From assembly GCA_000231825.2 (NCBI GenBank), contig JH720391.1, positions 52,315-116,314 of the forward strand: DNA of 64,000 bases, read 5' to 3'. Positions 1 through 13,796 of this stretch are shown here, piece by piece. The first letter of the stretch is position 1, and each line of letters starts with the position of its first letter. Both the position numbers and the translations under genes were made by a program. The stretch comes from Tetrahymena elliotti 4EA (Eukaryota; Ciliophora; Oligohymenophorea; Hymenostomatida; Tetrahymenidae). Below the pieces are notes generated by a model. That model searched no databases, was not told the origin of the DNA, and worked only from the letters and a program-made list of their open reading frames with translations.

Positions 1-215
1 AATGAAAACATTTAAAATGAAGAATATTCAAATTTTAATTAAAGGTAATTGTAAAGCTACATTGATTCACTAGTTCAATAAAAGTAATTTTTCTTTTTCA
101 TAAAATTTTAATTCTTTTAAAATAAAATAAAAATGAAAATTTTGAAAACATTTTTTATTTTAAAATTCCTTTTCATTTATAAATGTTGAATAAGATTTAA
201 TAATCTTTATTTAAA
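1..215. other. AT-rich flank, no gene seen
   Basis: No supported coding sequence. It probably holds the 5' flank of the gene that begins at 216. Confidence 0.5.
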
Positions 216-752
216 ATGATTAGTACAATTTTGAGAATGAATCTAATAAGAAATTAAATAAGACAGCTTCAAAGAGATGACTTATCAGATTAAGATTCTG
301 TCAATAATAGAGGCAATGCAGAATAAGATGATTAATATAGATAGGTTGAATAGCTGAATGAAATAATAAGAAACACTCGTAGAAGAATGAACGAGGAAAG
401 GAGAAACAACAGACCTAATTAACCTTAGATCGGGGGGAGAATATAGCAAGTTATTGAGTTAGATGAAGAAGATAAAGTGAGAGCTAAAATTGTTTTCAAG
501 AAAGCTTTATTTCATCTTATATTTTTATCTATCTTTAGTGTTTTTATGCTAGCTGTCTTTTACTTAAACTTTTTATTGCAAGGAATTTGGCTCATTTTCT
601 TTTTCGTTTTCTGCTTTTTTACTGGAAACAAAATTTCTATCTACAAAAACCTATCAGAGTAAATCTTTTTATTTACTTAAATTTAATAAGCCTCTAAATA
701 GAAAAGATTAAAAAATTTTTTATTTTATTTTTTTACTAATCAATTTTAATGA
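216..752 (+). CDS. Small membrane protein, unknown function
   Basis: Unrecognised protein of 178 residues, open from ATG 216 (context AAAATG) to TGA 750-752 with TAA/TAG read as Gln. The first 85 residues are hydrophilic and rich in Asn, Arg and Gln. Two hydrophobic helices follow at about residues 92-128, encoded around 495-650 and separated by a short glycine-containing turn (LLQGIW). This is the hairpin layout of small ER or endomembrane proteins. The last 30 residues are basic and Phe/Lys-rich; GT...AG pairs near 659-703 could instead make part of this tail a short intron, so the C-terminus is uncertain. It lies upstream of, and in the same direction as, the TMEM185-like gene. No function is proposed. 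Confidence 0.6.
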
Positions 753-1099
753 AACAATGATAAAATTAAGTTATTTATCAAGAAATATTAAATTATTAGT
801 TTAAGAATAGATAATTATAAACTTTTAAGCAGATAAAAGAACAGAAAAAAATGATAATTAGAACTTATCAAAATTATAAAAGTCAAAACAAAAAAATTAA
901 ATGAATTAATAACTTATTTCTCTCTACAAAATAATAGAAATTTAATTAAAGCTAAATTTATTATACATTAAGTATTTACTTTCTAAAGTGGTTCATAAAT
1001 TATTTTTGCCAAACAATTTAAATTTAATTGAATTAAAAAGTTCTTTTTAACAAATTTACTTTTAATTGATTAAGGGATGTTTCAACAGAAGAAAGAAGG
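753..1099. other. Intergenic, AT-rich
   Basis: A 347-nt spacer with no supported gene. It is probably the 3' flank of the small membrane-protein gene and the promoter and leader of the next. An in-frame TGA at 1067-1069 limits the next gene to the ATG at 1100. Confidence 0.5.
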
Positions 1100-4000
1100 A
1101 TGTCATTTTTTAATGTTGTAGAGTATCTCTTTATTAATGTTTTATTTTTTATGATTTTCTTATTCATGAGGATTATATCTTAACCAATAACTCTACTATT
1201 TGTTTACACCCCTTTTGTACACATAGTTTGGTGGCTTGTTTTTACAACTAAAACTTAAGAGAGTATGAATCGACATGTAAAATAGAATAAACAATTACAA
1301 TATTTAATATACTTTTAAAAATATATTAATAGATAGAACTATTATTACGCCTTTATGCTGTTACTTAAATACTTTTATTTTCTGTTTAATTTGACTAAAT
1401 TGTAAAATGGTCTTGGGTTTCTGTTCTTCTTCCTTCTTGGATCTTATTGAGTTCTTTGGGTTTTTATATTTTTGGATTAACTATTCTATTTTTATGTTCT
1501 CTTTACTATTGTTTAGTTGGATAAACTGATAAATACTAAAGTAAGAATTAAAATAAATGATTTTATTTTTAATTTATTTGTAAAGTAAAAGGATTAATAT
1601 GGTGTCTAATGGTGAGTGTTCATGTGGTTGGAAATTCTTTATTTTTTCTGCTAGGACTTATTGATTACTACTAAGAAGATACCATATAGACTTTAAGATA
1701 CGGATCATCTGCTTTGATAGCAGGTAGTGTTATTTGTACTCTTTATACAGTAGCTTGCTCAGATGATTTAGAGTATTTAAATTATTTTAATTTTTTCCAT
1801 TATAAAAAATGTATTTAATTTAAAAGAATTTTCATAGCCTTGGCTAATTCAGAAAGTTTGTTTAGTGGGTCTCATTAAGTACATATTGAGGCAGCTAACC
1901 AAAGAGATGAGGAGAACCAGGATAATAATAATGACAATTTAAGTAACCATGAATCAAATTAAAATAATCTTGAAGAGTAAATATAAAATGCACACAATAT
2001 GGCTCCTAATTTTTCTTTAGCACAAAATTGTAAGATTAAATAATTCTAATTTATTTAAATGAAAATTTGATTTAATAACAGAAATCTAGCCAAAAAAGGT
2101 CAAGATAATTAAGACAACAAAATAAATCCCTTCTTCAATCCCTTAATTTTTAATAAGATTCTCCTCCACCTATTTTATGAAAACTGATGTCAGTAAAGAA
2201 GTAGCTGCACATCTGGAACAGAAAAAAAGTAATAGTTTTTAAAAGAAACATATTCTCAATTTAAATAAAATATTTTTTCAGAAGATAGAGCCAATAAATA
2301 AAATGAAGAAGAAGAAAAAAATAAATAAAGTTAAAGAGATGTTGATAATAAAAGTAAGAAAAATAGGTTGAGCACTGTTTCATAAAATAATGGTTTTGAA
2401 GAAATAAACATACCTAAAGATTCGCAAAAAGGAGAAGGAAAAGGATAAGCATGTTCTAGCAAGGAAAATAAATAAACAGAAAGATCAAGATAAGACTCTA
2501 AGTTAACATCCCAACCTAGTTGTTTATAGTGCTTAGTATGTTTTGATAATTAGCCAGATTCTGTTATATTAGAATGTGGTCATGGAGGTATGAATTTTAT
2601 TAAAATCTTTTAACTAAATTTAAATATAATTTGTAGGGTTATGTAATTAATGTGCTTTGGATATTTGGAAGAAAACAGGAGAATGCTATCTTTGTAGATA
2701 AACAATATCAAGGATAGTCTAAATAGATTTAAATAAATAAGGGAAATATAAGTAAATTATTGCAGTATCTAATATGCATGAAGTTTCTCAAGAATAAGAT
2801 TAAATGCGTCTTTCTTATATAATTCAAGAAAATCTTATTTAACAACTCTAATTACTAGAAAACCAAAATAATGCTTAATAAAATATTCTAAATTAGTAAA
2901 ACTAAGAAGGATAAATTCCAAGTTAAGCATAAAACATTTAATAATAGTCAGACTCTTAACCATAGGTTCCATCAGAGAATGAAATACAATTATAATAAAA
3001 TAACTTTGCATAAATTAATCAAGAAAATTAAATATAAAACTAACAAATTTTATCAGAAGAAGAATCAAATCAATAACAATAATAAAATGAAATATAAAAT
3101 ATTTAACAAATTTAGCTAATATCTCAATAATAAAATATTTCATAATAAGACTAACAATATTAACAAGTAGGTATAGAAGTGTTGTAAGATTTAAATTAAG
3201 GAAATAATAATTAATAAAATTAACTGCAAGTAGAATAATAAAGAGAAAAAGAGGATATTACTATTATATAGTATGATGAATCAGATGAAGAGATATAAAA
3301 TCCAGATAAAAGAAATCATTATTAAGATACATAAATTAATAAAGTAACTCTTTCTTCATATAATAATTAGCCAAATTGCTAGGCAGATTTTTCATCTGTA
3401 AATTTATCTGATTTTGAAAACTTCTAGAATTCGATAACTCATGAAAAAAAATAGGATGCAGTTGAAGACCCTAATTCATTAAAAACTCTCTCACTAGATT
3501 AGCTTGAAAAGTAAATGTAGGAGATGAATAATTACCAAAATATACAAAATTGTATTGGTATTTATCCTTCTGAAGTTAATTCTATTAAAAAACCAGAATT
3601 ATCTTTTAATTCTTTAAATTTAAATGCTGAGAAAAATAATATAAATGCTAAAAATAATACTTAATCTTCATCTGAATAAAGTATTAATTTTGAAGAATGT
3701 TAGAGATAAATAAGCGAAGTCTAAATTAATCAATAATCCAGCTAATAATAAAGCAACAATACAGCTTAAAGTATACCTGCAATAATTAAAATAAAAAAAA
3801 TTTCATAACTTGATGAAAAACAAGAACCTAGTAATTAAGATAATGAGTGTGAGTAAAATGAAAATTCTAAATAAAATAAATAAATTTCAGTGAAAATTAA
3901 TCAAAATTAACCAAGTCTTTAGTTAGATTAACACTAAAATGGTATTTCATCAATGAATAAAGATAAAAAAAGTATTCAAAGTGATTAAATTATAAGCTCT

Positions 4001-4612
4001 ACTCAAATTGATAAAAGATAAAATAGTTCTTCAAAGAGTAATTAAGTAGAATGGGATATTGAAGAGACTCAATAATCTACAAATAGAAGTGTTTAAGCAA
4101 AACTTTATTAGTCAGGTTAATATGCTATTTAATCACAAATTAGAAATGAAGAAGATAAAACATAACGTTCACAATATTCCTAAGACACTCAAAAAATATA
4201 AATTTTGGATAAATATATGAGTAAATACTTCAATAACTTGTCAGATGAATAAATATGCAGTCCTGATAAAGAGATATTTGGAGTTAATAATAATAAAATT
4301 AACCAATAAATAAACACAAATTATGAAAATCAGTATATCATTAATATTGGGAATGATAATTAAGATGATTATGCAATACAAAATAAAGAAAATTAAACAA
4401 ATATCTAAGACTAAAATCCTCCTTTAATAACTAGAAATTTATAGAATGATTAGTAGAAAATAAAATCTGAAAATGAACAAGAATAAAACTAAATAAGCAA
4501 CATTCAAAGTGATAGGTTGACATTCAAACTTGATGAATAAAAAGTTGAAGAACAAGTTTCTAATTGTACAATTGACAGAGAAACATAATTAATTAATTTT
4601 GACGATGAATGA
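1100..4612 (+). CDS. TMEM185-like membrane protein with RING finger and long Q/N-rich tail
   Basis: Predicted protein of 1,085 residues. Exons: 1100-1276, 1333-1540, 1586-2029, 2082-2228, 2282-2587, 2637-4612. The acceptor of intron 2 could instead be at 1591. Residues 1-230 hold several hydrophobic helices with the WSWVSVLLPSWILL and LIWCLMVSVHVV segments expected of TMEM185/FAM11-type proteins. A C-terminal RING finger follows at about residues 405-446: CLVC, then ECGHGGLC, CALDIW and CYLCR, matching the RING-HC spacing seen in membrane E3 ligases. The RING is split by the intron at 2588-2636. The last 640 residues are one exon, rich in Asn, Gln, Ser and Glu, mostly Gln from TAA/TAG. By family knowledge the RING would recruit a ubiquitin-conjugating enzyme; a membrane-bound ubiquitin ligase is inference. 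Start chosen because an in-frame TGA sits just upstream. Confidence 0.8.
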
Positions 4613-5685
4613 AAAATTTGTAAATATAAATATTAAATAACTTCTTAACTAAAAAACTAACTGCTTAAAATTAAATTTATTTATTATTTAATTAAAATGT
4701 TTATTTGCCCTTAAATTAATTTATCAAAGCTGAAATAAACAAACACTTTAAATATCTCATGTTTTCTTCTTTAAATTTCAAAAAATGTTTCAAAATAATT
4801 AATTTTAAATATTATTGAAGATAAATTTTTATTTTTTTCGTTTTTTTTTAGATCTAAAGGACTTTGATATTTATTTATTATCCTTAAATGGTATCTTGTA
4901 ATACAAAATTACTCAATTACAGTTCAATATTATTTAAAAATCTTTTAAATTTCAAATTGATTTCTAAAATTTTCTTAAATTATTCCAAAGAAATAATTGC
5001 ATAATTTATTCATTTTATTCCAATGTAAATGAAAGAGAATAAACAAAATATTTTGATCAAAAAAATATAAAATTTGTACAATAATATTTGATGGAATGAC
5101 ATTTAAATCAACCTCAACTTCAGATCAAAATTGTCAAAAAATAATTTTTCAAATTTAGATATCTTTGTCAAAGATTAAATTAAAATCTCTTTATTTGTTA
5201 TTTTAAAAATTATTTTAAATTGATAAATAATAATATTGTTAGAATAATTTATGAAAGAAATTTACTTGATTAAACCCTTTTTCAATTTATGTAATTTATT
5301 TAATTAATGCAATTTGGTTTATTATTAAATTTAATATACAAGTGCACCCTTAATATAAAATAAGAAAAGCTAAAAAAAAATATAAAATGATTTTCATATG
5401 AAAAAAAAAAGAAAAAAATGTGTGAGTTGATATAGAGAGAAAATGTCACTTAAGTAGCTTAGTAGAGGTATATTGAGCAAAGCAAAGAGAGTTTTGAATG
5501 GAGTTTTAATTTATAAATAATAAGATCAAAATTAACTCCTAATTATTTCAGTGATAACCAAATTAAATTTTGATAGGAATAGATAGATTTGATGACTGAC
5601 AAATCAATTTATAAGAATTAATTTAATTTAATTTATTAGCAAACAGTATTTATTAAGGGTTAGTAGAATACATTTATTAGAAAAA
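4613..5685. other. Intergenic, AT-rich
   Basis: About 1.07 kb between two plus-strand genes. Poly-A and poly-T runs are common; no coding sequence or RNA gene could be supported. The last few hundred bases should contain the Notchless promoter and leader. Confidence 0.5.
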
Positions 5686-7350
5686 ATGGATCCAACAAAG
5701 AAGCTTAAAACAGAAAGCAATCCAGATGGGATTTAGCAAGAAAAGAAGAATGATATAGATGAAAGCGAAAAAAAAATTTATATCCAATTTAAAGACGCTG
5801 AAGGAGAAAAGGTAGATGACATCCTTTAAATTCCCCTTACAACTAAGGCTAAGGAATTAGAAGCTATGATTAACCAAATTTTATAAAATGATGAAGAAAA
5901 ACTTTATACTTTCTTTTATGGAACTTAAGAAATCAAGACTAGTATTGATGATTTCATTAAAAAGATGAAAAACTTTTCAACAGAAGTTACACTTGAAATT
6001 ACATTCCATCCCTAGTCTCTTTTCTTCGTTCGTCCAATTACTCGTTAATCAAGTTCTTTACCAGGTCATACTGATAGTGTTCTTTCTGTTTAATTTTCAC
6101 CTGATGGATAAAATTTAGCAAGTGGTTCAGGAGATACAACTGTTCGTTTCTGGGATGTTAATACTGAACTCCCCAAAGAAACTTGCAAGGGTGGCCACAG
6201 AAATTGGGTTTTAGTAATTCAATGGAGTCCAAATGGAAAAATGTTAGCATCAGGAGATATGAATGGTGATATTTGTCTTTGGGACCCTGAAACTGGAAAC
6301 TAACTTGGCTCTACCATGAAAGGACACAACAAATGGATTACATCCATTACATGGGAACCCCTTCACATGAATAAAGATTGTGATTTATTTGCAAGTGCTT
6401 CCAAAGATGCAAATATCAGAATTTGGAGTTCAAAGTCATATTAATGTTGCATATGCTTTGGTGGACATTCCAAGAGCATTACTAAGGTTTTATGGGGAGG
6501 ACAAGGCTTTATTTATAGTTCAAGTGAAGATACAACAATTAAGGTAAATAAAATAACACTAAAAATTAAATAAAATTATTTAAAGCTTTCTTGATTCAAA
6601 ACTTTTCAAAGAAGTGACATATAAAATTATAAAATATATAAAATGAATGAAGGGTCTTTAGAGCTATTTGTTAAATAATCAAAGATGTATTATAATGTTA
6701 AATATCTTAAATTTAAAAAATAGGTTTGGAAAAAAGATGGAAGTATAGAAAAGGAATTAAAAGGACATGCACATTGGGTTAATACTATTACTTTAAGCAC
6801 TGAGCATGCTTTAAGAACAGGTTATTTTGATGAAAAAGGTGAAGTATTAGAAAATCCTGAAGATTAATAGAAAAAAGCTTTGGAAAAGTACAATAAACTG
6901 AAAGGTTCAAAGAATGAAAGATTGGTATCAGGTTCTGATGATAATACATTATTTATGTGGGACCCTGTAGGTTCTAGAAAACCTATTATTAGATTGACTG
7001 GTCATACTAAACCTGTTAATCATGTTTAATATTCTCCTGATGGTAGATACTTTATTTCAGCTTCTTTTGATAAAAATTTGAAGTTATGGGATGGATTTAG
7101 TGGTGCTTATATTGCTAGTTTTAGAGGACATGTTGCTAGTGTTTACTAAATTGCTTGGTCTCCTGATAATAGACTTTTTGTTAGTGGTTCAAAGGATTCC
7201 ACTATGAAGGTTTGGGATATAAAAACTAAAAAGTTAATGTTCGATTTACCAGGACATGCTGATGAAGTATATGGAGTTGACTGGAGTCCTGATGGTCTTA
7301 AGGTTTGTTCAGGTGGCAAAGATAAATTATTAAAAATATGGAAGAATTGA
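5686..7350 (+). CDS. NLE1: Notchless homologue (NLE1/Rsa4), 60S ribosome assembly WD40 protein
   Basis: Predicted protein of 494 residues in two exons, 5686-6543 and 6724-7350, with a 180-nt intron. Residues about 34-108 form the ubiquitin-like NLE domain (IYIQFKDAEG at its start, YTFFYGTQEI in its middle). Eight WD40 repeats follow, starting at LPGHTDSVLSVQFSPDG and ending with GGKDKLLKIWKN at the C-terminus. Length and order match NLE1 of animals and Rsa4 of yeast. In yeast Rsa4 sits on the pre-60S particle, and its NLE domain binds the MIDAS domain of the AAA ATPase Rea1 (midasin), which pulls it off during nuclear maturation. The start fits: ATG in an AAAAAATGG context with charged residues before the NLE domain. 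No missing repeat or frameshift was seen. Confidence 0.95.
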
Positions 7351-7870
7351 TTTAATTAATAAAAAAGGAAAAATAATTTTAGATTAACAAAATATTAAAT
7401 AGGTAGAAAGGTAATACTTTTTTAAGCAACAATTAGATTGCTTAGGAAAAAATAAAAAAACTATCAAATATAAATTAAGCATTTTATTATTATTTATAGA
7501 ATCTTAATTAAAATTTTAATAACTATGCACATATTCTTCACTCTTATCTCTAACTATATATAATTTATAATATTATGTATTATTCATCATTCATTTTATT
7601 AACTATTTCTATTCATTTCTCAATAAGTTTTTATTTATTCTAAAATATTCACATTTAATTAAAAAAATATATATTATTCCTATTATTTAAAAAATTGACT
7701 TACACTTTCATTAAATAAGAAATAAATGGGTATTTTTTAACTATTATACTAATAAATATATGTTTTAACTTTTTCATATGACAAATTTAATTCAATTCTA
7801 TTTATTCATTTAGAATAATTTATATTTTTATTCTTTATTTAATTTACAAAAATATTATTTAAAAACTCTC
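7351..7870. other. Convergent intergenic region
   Basis: A 520-nt spacer between the 3' ends of the Notchless gene (plus) and the kinase gene (minus). Very AT-rich, no gene seen. It should contain both polyadenylation sites. Confidence 0.5.
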
Positions 7871-10800
7871 TCACAATTTGTTAAAATCAGAGAAATCAAT
7901 TTCTCCTCCTTATTCACTTTGAAGACGCCTTATGTATTCATTTTATATAAAAGGATGCTAAATTGCTTAGTTTAGATTCATTCTACTGTTGGGTTCTCTT
8001 TCTAAAATTCTAGAAATAAAATCACCTGCATCAAAAGATATAGGCCCAGAGAATCTCAATTCACCCTATTTTGATTACAAAATGATTTAACTATTATTAA
8101 ATTTACTTAGTATTTAAATTTACATTAACAATCTAATCAAATGTAGCATCATGACTTTTTGCTGCAAAAGGAGCATGACCTATAAGTAATTCATATGTTA
8201 AAATACCTACACTCCATACATCTACTGAGAAATCATATGCTTTTCCTTAGACCATTTCAGGACTGACATAATCTAAAGTACCACAAAATGTGCTTCTCAT
8301 TTTATTTTTTTCAACAATGGCTGCATATCCAAAATCACAAATCTTTAATAAACCCTAAATTTTAGTTAAAAACAAAATTATTTCCAAGCTTTTAAGATTT
8401 TATTTATTTACATTATGGACCATAATATTTTCAGGTTTGAGATCTCTGTGTACAACATTTTTAGAATGCATGTATATCAAGGCTTCAATGACCTATCTGA
8501 CATAAAAAGCTGTTACATTTTCAGTAAACTTTTTATATACAGTTGATTTTAGTTCTGTAAATAACTCTTTTCCAATAGCTAATTCCTATATTAAGTAGAT
8601 ACTATCATTATCTATAAAGAATCCATATAATTTGATAATATTAGGATGTGATAAAATTCCTTAGACTTTAATTTCATTCAGAATATCTTGATATAGATTA
8701 AATTCTTTAATTGTGTCTTTTTTAATCTGTTTTAATGCAACTCTAAATCCAGTATGTAAATCTCTATTTTTTAATTTTTAAAAATTTTAAACAAAAGTTC
8801 ATATTTAATAAAGTATTTCTTACACTGCTGCATACACATCTGCGAATTTACCATGTCCTAATTTTTTACCAACTTTAAAGTTTTCTATTGAATAAGAAAA
8901 AGGATCTATCTCTTCATATAATTATTCATGTACATTTTCTTATTAACTAGCTTCTTTTTTCTCACTTTCTTAAGCTAACCTTTCAGATAAAGGTTCTTAA
9001 GATTCCGCTTGCTTTAAAAATGGGTGAATGGTTGGTTATTGGTCATGGTTTTATGCTGCCTCTGAATTGTTAGTAATTACTTAAATTGCAATAGATTTGT
9101 TTGATGAGTAAGAAGAAGGTGAGAAAACACCACTTTATCCTATATTTCTTGCAAAGCTGCTCAAATTTTCTTATTTGATTTCTAGATTTTGAGTTTAAGA
9201 AGTTTAACCTTTCTCTTAAATTTAATCAATTAGAGATGTTTTCTGAGCTGTATTATTGCTATGAGCTTAAAAGTTTCTAGGTGAGAACGCAGTAGATTTT
9301 TCTTAATCTTAAATATTAACCATAGGGGATTATGAATCACTAAGATGAGATTTAAGCTAAGAATTTTTTTGAGAATTTATTGCACTTTCAACTTTTTCTT
9401 CCCTTTTTGAGCTTGCAGCTGATTCAGAAAGATTTATTGCTGGAGAAGCTTAACTTATATAAGAAATCAAAACCTAAGGACTTTAAAGTAATGAAGGAGC
9501 TAAAGAGTTTTGTTTAGACTATAATTATTCTTGGTTTATATAATCTTCAGCAACATAATCAGCTTTATGCTATAAAACTGTTTTAGGAGAGTTATTTACA
9601 CTGCTAGAATATTTATTCAAAAGCTCATTTATTCCAAGAGTATTCTTGGGAGATGAAAAAGCAAAGCTTCCAAATTGACTAATATTTTGTGTGTTTGCAA
9701 TCACTTTAGAAAAAGTGCTTTTAGTTTGATTTTATTTATGTGAATTCGGCTGTAAAATAAATTAAAAAAATTAATTTAAATATTAAAATGGTTCAAATTT
9801 AAAAATAATATTTTTTACTTGACATGAAGCAACATTTTAAGGGGAGTTTAAAGCATTTTTATTAGAGCTAATTTCACTTCCATGCACTGCTTAGTTTGAT
9901 TGAGGAGTATTTTCTGCACTTTATCTGATTAGCTCAGCCAAATTTTAAAGGCTAATTCTCGTTTGCTCTTTCTTTTTCTCAGGACTGTAATCACTGATGG
10001 AACGAGTATCTCTCCTAATAGTTTAATCCGAGTTTTCATTTTAATTTTTTGGACTTTGTTCAGAAAATTTCATAAGAAGGTTTTATTTGACTTCCTTTTC
10101 TTAGTTATCTGTTTAAATGTTATCATTCAATGCGAAATCAGATTTTCTTTTGATTTAATCCATGATAGCTTTTATTTCACTGCTTTAATCGTATTCTTTT
10201 TAATTTGATTATTAATCTTTTATTATTATAGCAGTTGCTGCATCATCTGCTGTCATGTTGGTGTAGTTTTTACTTTATCCTTTTTTGAGTTTTTTATCAG
10301 AATGTTTCATCAAAAATAAATCACTGCGTTATAGAACATTGTTAACTCTTTCCAATAAATCCTATGTTGTACTTTTTTTAGAACTTTTATTTGTTCCTGG
10401 GGAAGAGCTCCCTGTAGCAGCTACATTAGAAGATTAATTTTAAGGTTCTTATGTTTACTACAAGTTCAATTAAATCTTATGTTCTTCTTCCTTTTTCGCT
10501 GTATTATCTTTACTAGTTTCTTCTATGTCAGATAGTTTACGCTTTTCTTGTTGAGTGTAGACAACTTTTAATGTATTATTTTCTTATTTATCTGTTTAAA
10601 TTTCTGAGCTTTCTTATTTAGTGTAAGACACAGAATTATTTCTAGTGTTTTGCCTTTTTATTCCTTCATTTTCTTAGTTCTATTTTTACTCTTCATGATT
10701 GGTACTTTTACTCATACCATTTTATCTGTATTGTTATATCAGACGTTCGATTTCTTCTGATGATTAGTAATCTTTTGGGAAATCATTAATGTCAAATGAA

Positions 10801-12233
10801 TACTTTTTAGGAGAATTAGAAGTCTTTTTCTTATTATCACTTGGAATGTTGAGAAGATGTGTGGTGTCATTATCATTCATAGCTAAGAATTTTTATTTAA
10901 TTTCTTCTTTGCTTAATTAATCGGATGTATCCTCATCTGTTTCAGTTTTATAAACTTTTTAATAATTATCTGTTGTAGCTATTCTAGAATCTCCTTTAAT
11001 CTCATTCAAGACTATTGTTACATCTTTTCCAGCATCAATAACAGGTATTTTTTTATCATCTTTAATTGTAAGAGCAGATGTAGTAGTACGAGGCTGAGTG
11101 ATATTTGGGTCATATTCACCTAAAAACATTAAATTATCAGGAATTTTACTGATTTTTACAATTTTATTTTCGTTTTCAATAGGTGTGATTGTTATACTTG
11201 GATTCTATTTAATTTCTATCTATGAATTACGATTTGATCCTGAAGGTATATCACTTATAGTAGGAGTTATTTAATTCTATGGGATCTATTTACCCATAAT
11301 TACTTCTTCATAATGTGAACATAACTTATTATATAAATCAGAATATTTTGTTTCTAAACTTTTTACTTCAGTAATTAATTGCTTTAAACTTTAAAGATTA
11401 AGCTATTTATTTTTTAATTTAGATAGAATTTCAGAAGATTATTAATGAATAGAATCACAATTTATTTCGAATAAACCGTTTCTATTAATAATTTATATTT
11501 CCTAATTATTATTTAGGCTATTCTATTTCTAAAAATTTATATTGCTAGAATTTAATAAAACATTGTTCATATTTTGTTGTTGTAGAGAATTCCCAACAAA
11601 TGAAAGAGATTTTGAGTCAAAATTTGCACTGCCTTAAATTTATTATCTATTGATAAAAGATTTTATGTCAAATTACTTATCATTTGATATCTCATTTGAA
11701 TGTTTGCTACTACTAGATCTTAGAGCAGGAAGAATTCCAGTCCCTTTTGAAGTTGGACTTCTTGTATATCTAGAATTTAGCATTTAATTTTGATTATTCT
11801 AATTGTTTTGAATGTCATTTTGTGTATTACTTATATTAATTGAATTAACTAAGGCATTATTTTATAATCCTCCAATAATTGTATTACTTGTATTAGCTGA
11901 TAATTAGGTCTAATTTAATAATGGTGACTTTAAAAAAGTTGTGTTTCCTATTTAATTTGACACTATATTTCCTGTTTTCGATTGGATGAGTGGGTTTGAG
12001 TTTTAAAATAACATATTTGTATAATTTAATGTGTTAACTGTTGGAAATACTGAAGCTACATTTGCTGTAGAAGTAAAAACTGTCTATCCAATAGTAGTTT
12101 ATCCTAAAGTATTTGCTGGTTTAGATAGTCCGAACTAATTGTTTTATTGTAATTGACTTTACTAGAAAGGTAATTTCGGGGATGATAGAGGCTAATAGTA
12201 AGGGACGTAGGTTAAATTATTTGAAGGTTGCAT
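7871..12233 (-). CDS. Aurora-like Ser/Thr protein kinase with very long N-terminal extension
   Basis: Predicted protein of 1,372 residues. Exons (minus-strand order): 12233-9819, 9749-8824, 8763-8412, 8354-8124, 8065-7871; introns of 57-69 nt. The kinase domain is at the C-terminus, about residues 1094-1355: glycine loop [10 protein letters not shown], lysine in VALKQIKK, catalytic [11 protein letters not shown], and activation loop [22 protein letters not shown] and the subdomain IX segment [17 protein letters not shown] are closest to Aurora kinases, which phosphorylate centromere and spindle proteins. Aurora A is only about 400 residues long; here about 1,090 residues rich in Asn, Ser, Gln and Thr come first, with basic clusters such as KLKKDK. 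The first exon (805 codons) is uninterrupted. Start at 12233 is the only in-frame ATG after an upstream TGA, though an upstream exon cannot be excluded. All catalytic residues are present. Confidence 0.85.
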
Positions 12234-13796
12234 TCTCAATATACTTTATTTAATTTTTAAGAAATAAGCTAAAATATTCTGAAGATGTTCTTCCTATTAG
12301 TACTATTATAAAAGATTTTATTCTTTGCTTAAACTATTATTCTAAATTAATCAGCTCTTTAATATGCTTGTATGATAGAGCTAAATCTACTTTATTTTTT
12401 TGAATTTTATTTAAACTTTAAGCTTTAACTTGCGTTTTTAAAAGTAAATAAATATGGAGGGATGACTACTGCTTAATTACCTATAAATTGACTATCTGTT
12501 TATTAATCTTTTTACTAAACAAAATAATTTAAAATTTTTGATTTATTTTTGATGTTGAGAAATCTATATTCAATTTAAGGAACTTAATTTATTAATTACT
12601 TAAAAATTTTTATTACTGATTTTAAATTTACATGAAATATTTATAAATGCAAATTTATTTCTTTCATTCATGCATTTATGATCTCAAAGTCTTTCTTATT
12701 AATTAAAATCATGCTTCAAATTGATAATATTTATATTTATTCTATTTGTTAAAACAGAACACCTTCGAAAATTTACTTCTAAGTGAAATAAATCTTTAGT
12801 TTATTCGTTGAATTAAATTTTATCATTTTTGTGTTCATCTAAACATAAAATTAAATTCCATTCACTAAATCAAAAATAAACAAGGGTCATTTAAATTTAC
12901 ATTTAAAGCTAATGATTAGGACCAATCAAAACCTTTTCTCTTAGTATTTTTGTTTTGCAAAATAATAGTATATTTAATTTAGTTTTGAAATAAGATGGAT
13001 TCTTTTTGCTAATAATTCTTGTGATTTTTCTTTTTTAATTTTTAAAAATATAAACGCTATAAAAATACTACTTATTTTCTATCTTAACAAAAAACAGTAA
13101 TTTTCAAGAGAAATTATGAAGATTTCTAAACAATAAAATCAATATGACCATATTTTTATTTTGTTTAACATTTTAATCATGATTTCTTAAAATATTTTTT
13201 TCTAAATAAAGCGCAAAAATGATTTATAGAAATCCTTAATATAACAACTGATGTAATTTTTCTCCCTTTAAATTTTATTGAAGAAAACAACCAATTAAAA
13301 CTGAGAAGCTTAAGTAAAAAAAAATTTTGTAATGAAAAAATAATTACAGAAATTTTTAGATTTTATTAATTAATAAAAATTATTTAATTTGAATTAAATA
13401 TTTTTGATATCTTTATTTTAAAATTTAAAAAAATAATAAATTTTTGGGTAGGCTATTATTAAAATTTACTTTATTTTTTTATAAATTTATTTAATCATCT
13501 TAAAATTTATCTTGATGGATCATATTCTTTTTGCCATAAAATAAAATTGTTGTTTCAAAATTTAATATTTTTAATTATTTATTTTCTAAAGATTTAAAAT
13601 CTATAAGTTTGCAAATCTATATTGCAAAATATTGTTAAAAACATTAATAAGTATTTATTTCAAAATAAAGAAAAATTTGAAAATAAATTGTAATAATAAG
13701 TAAAAACATTAATGCAATATATAATGAAGAGTTTATGAAAAAAACTAAAGTTAAATCTAATTAAATTAATAGATTTAAATATGAATTTATTAATAT
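12234..13796. other. Intergenic, AT-rich
   Basis: About 1.56 kb between two minus-strand genes. It should include the kinase promoter and leader (high-coordinate side of 12233) and the 3' flank of the repeat-protein gene. No coding sequence or structured RNA could be supported. Confidence 0.5.

Noticed and set aside
2090..2205. Alternative exon frame in the TMEM185/RING gene ending at an internal TGA
   Set aside because: Using the acceptor at 2081 and the 53-nt intron 2229-2281 gives a continuous frame into the RING, with the total divisible by three.
9963..10208. Plus-strand 81-residue hydrophobic ORF
   Set aside because: It is the antisense of the uninterrupted 805-codon first exon of the Aurora-like kinase.
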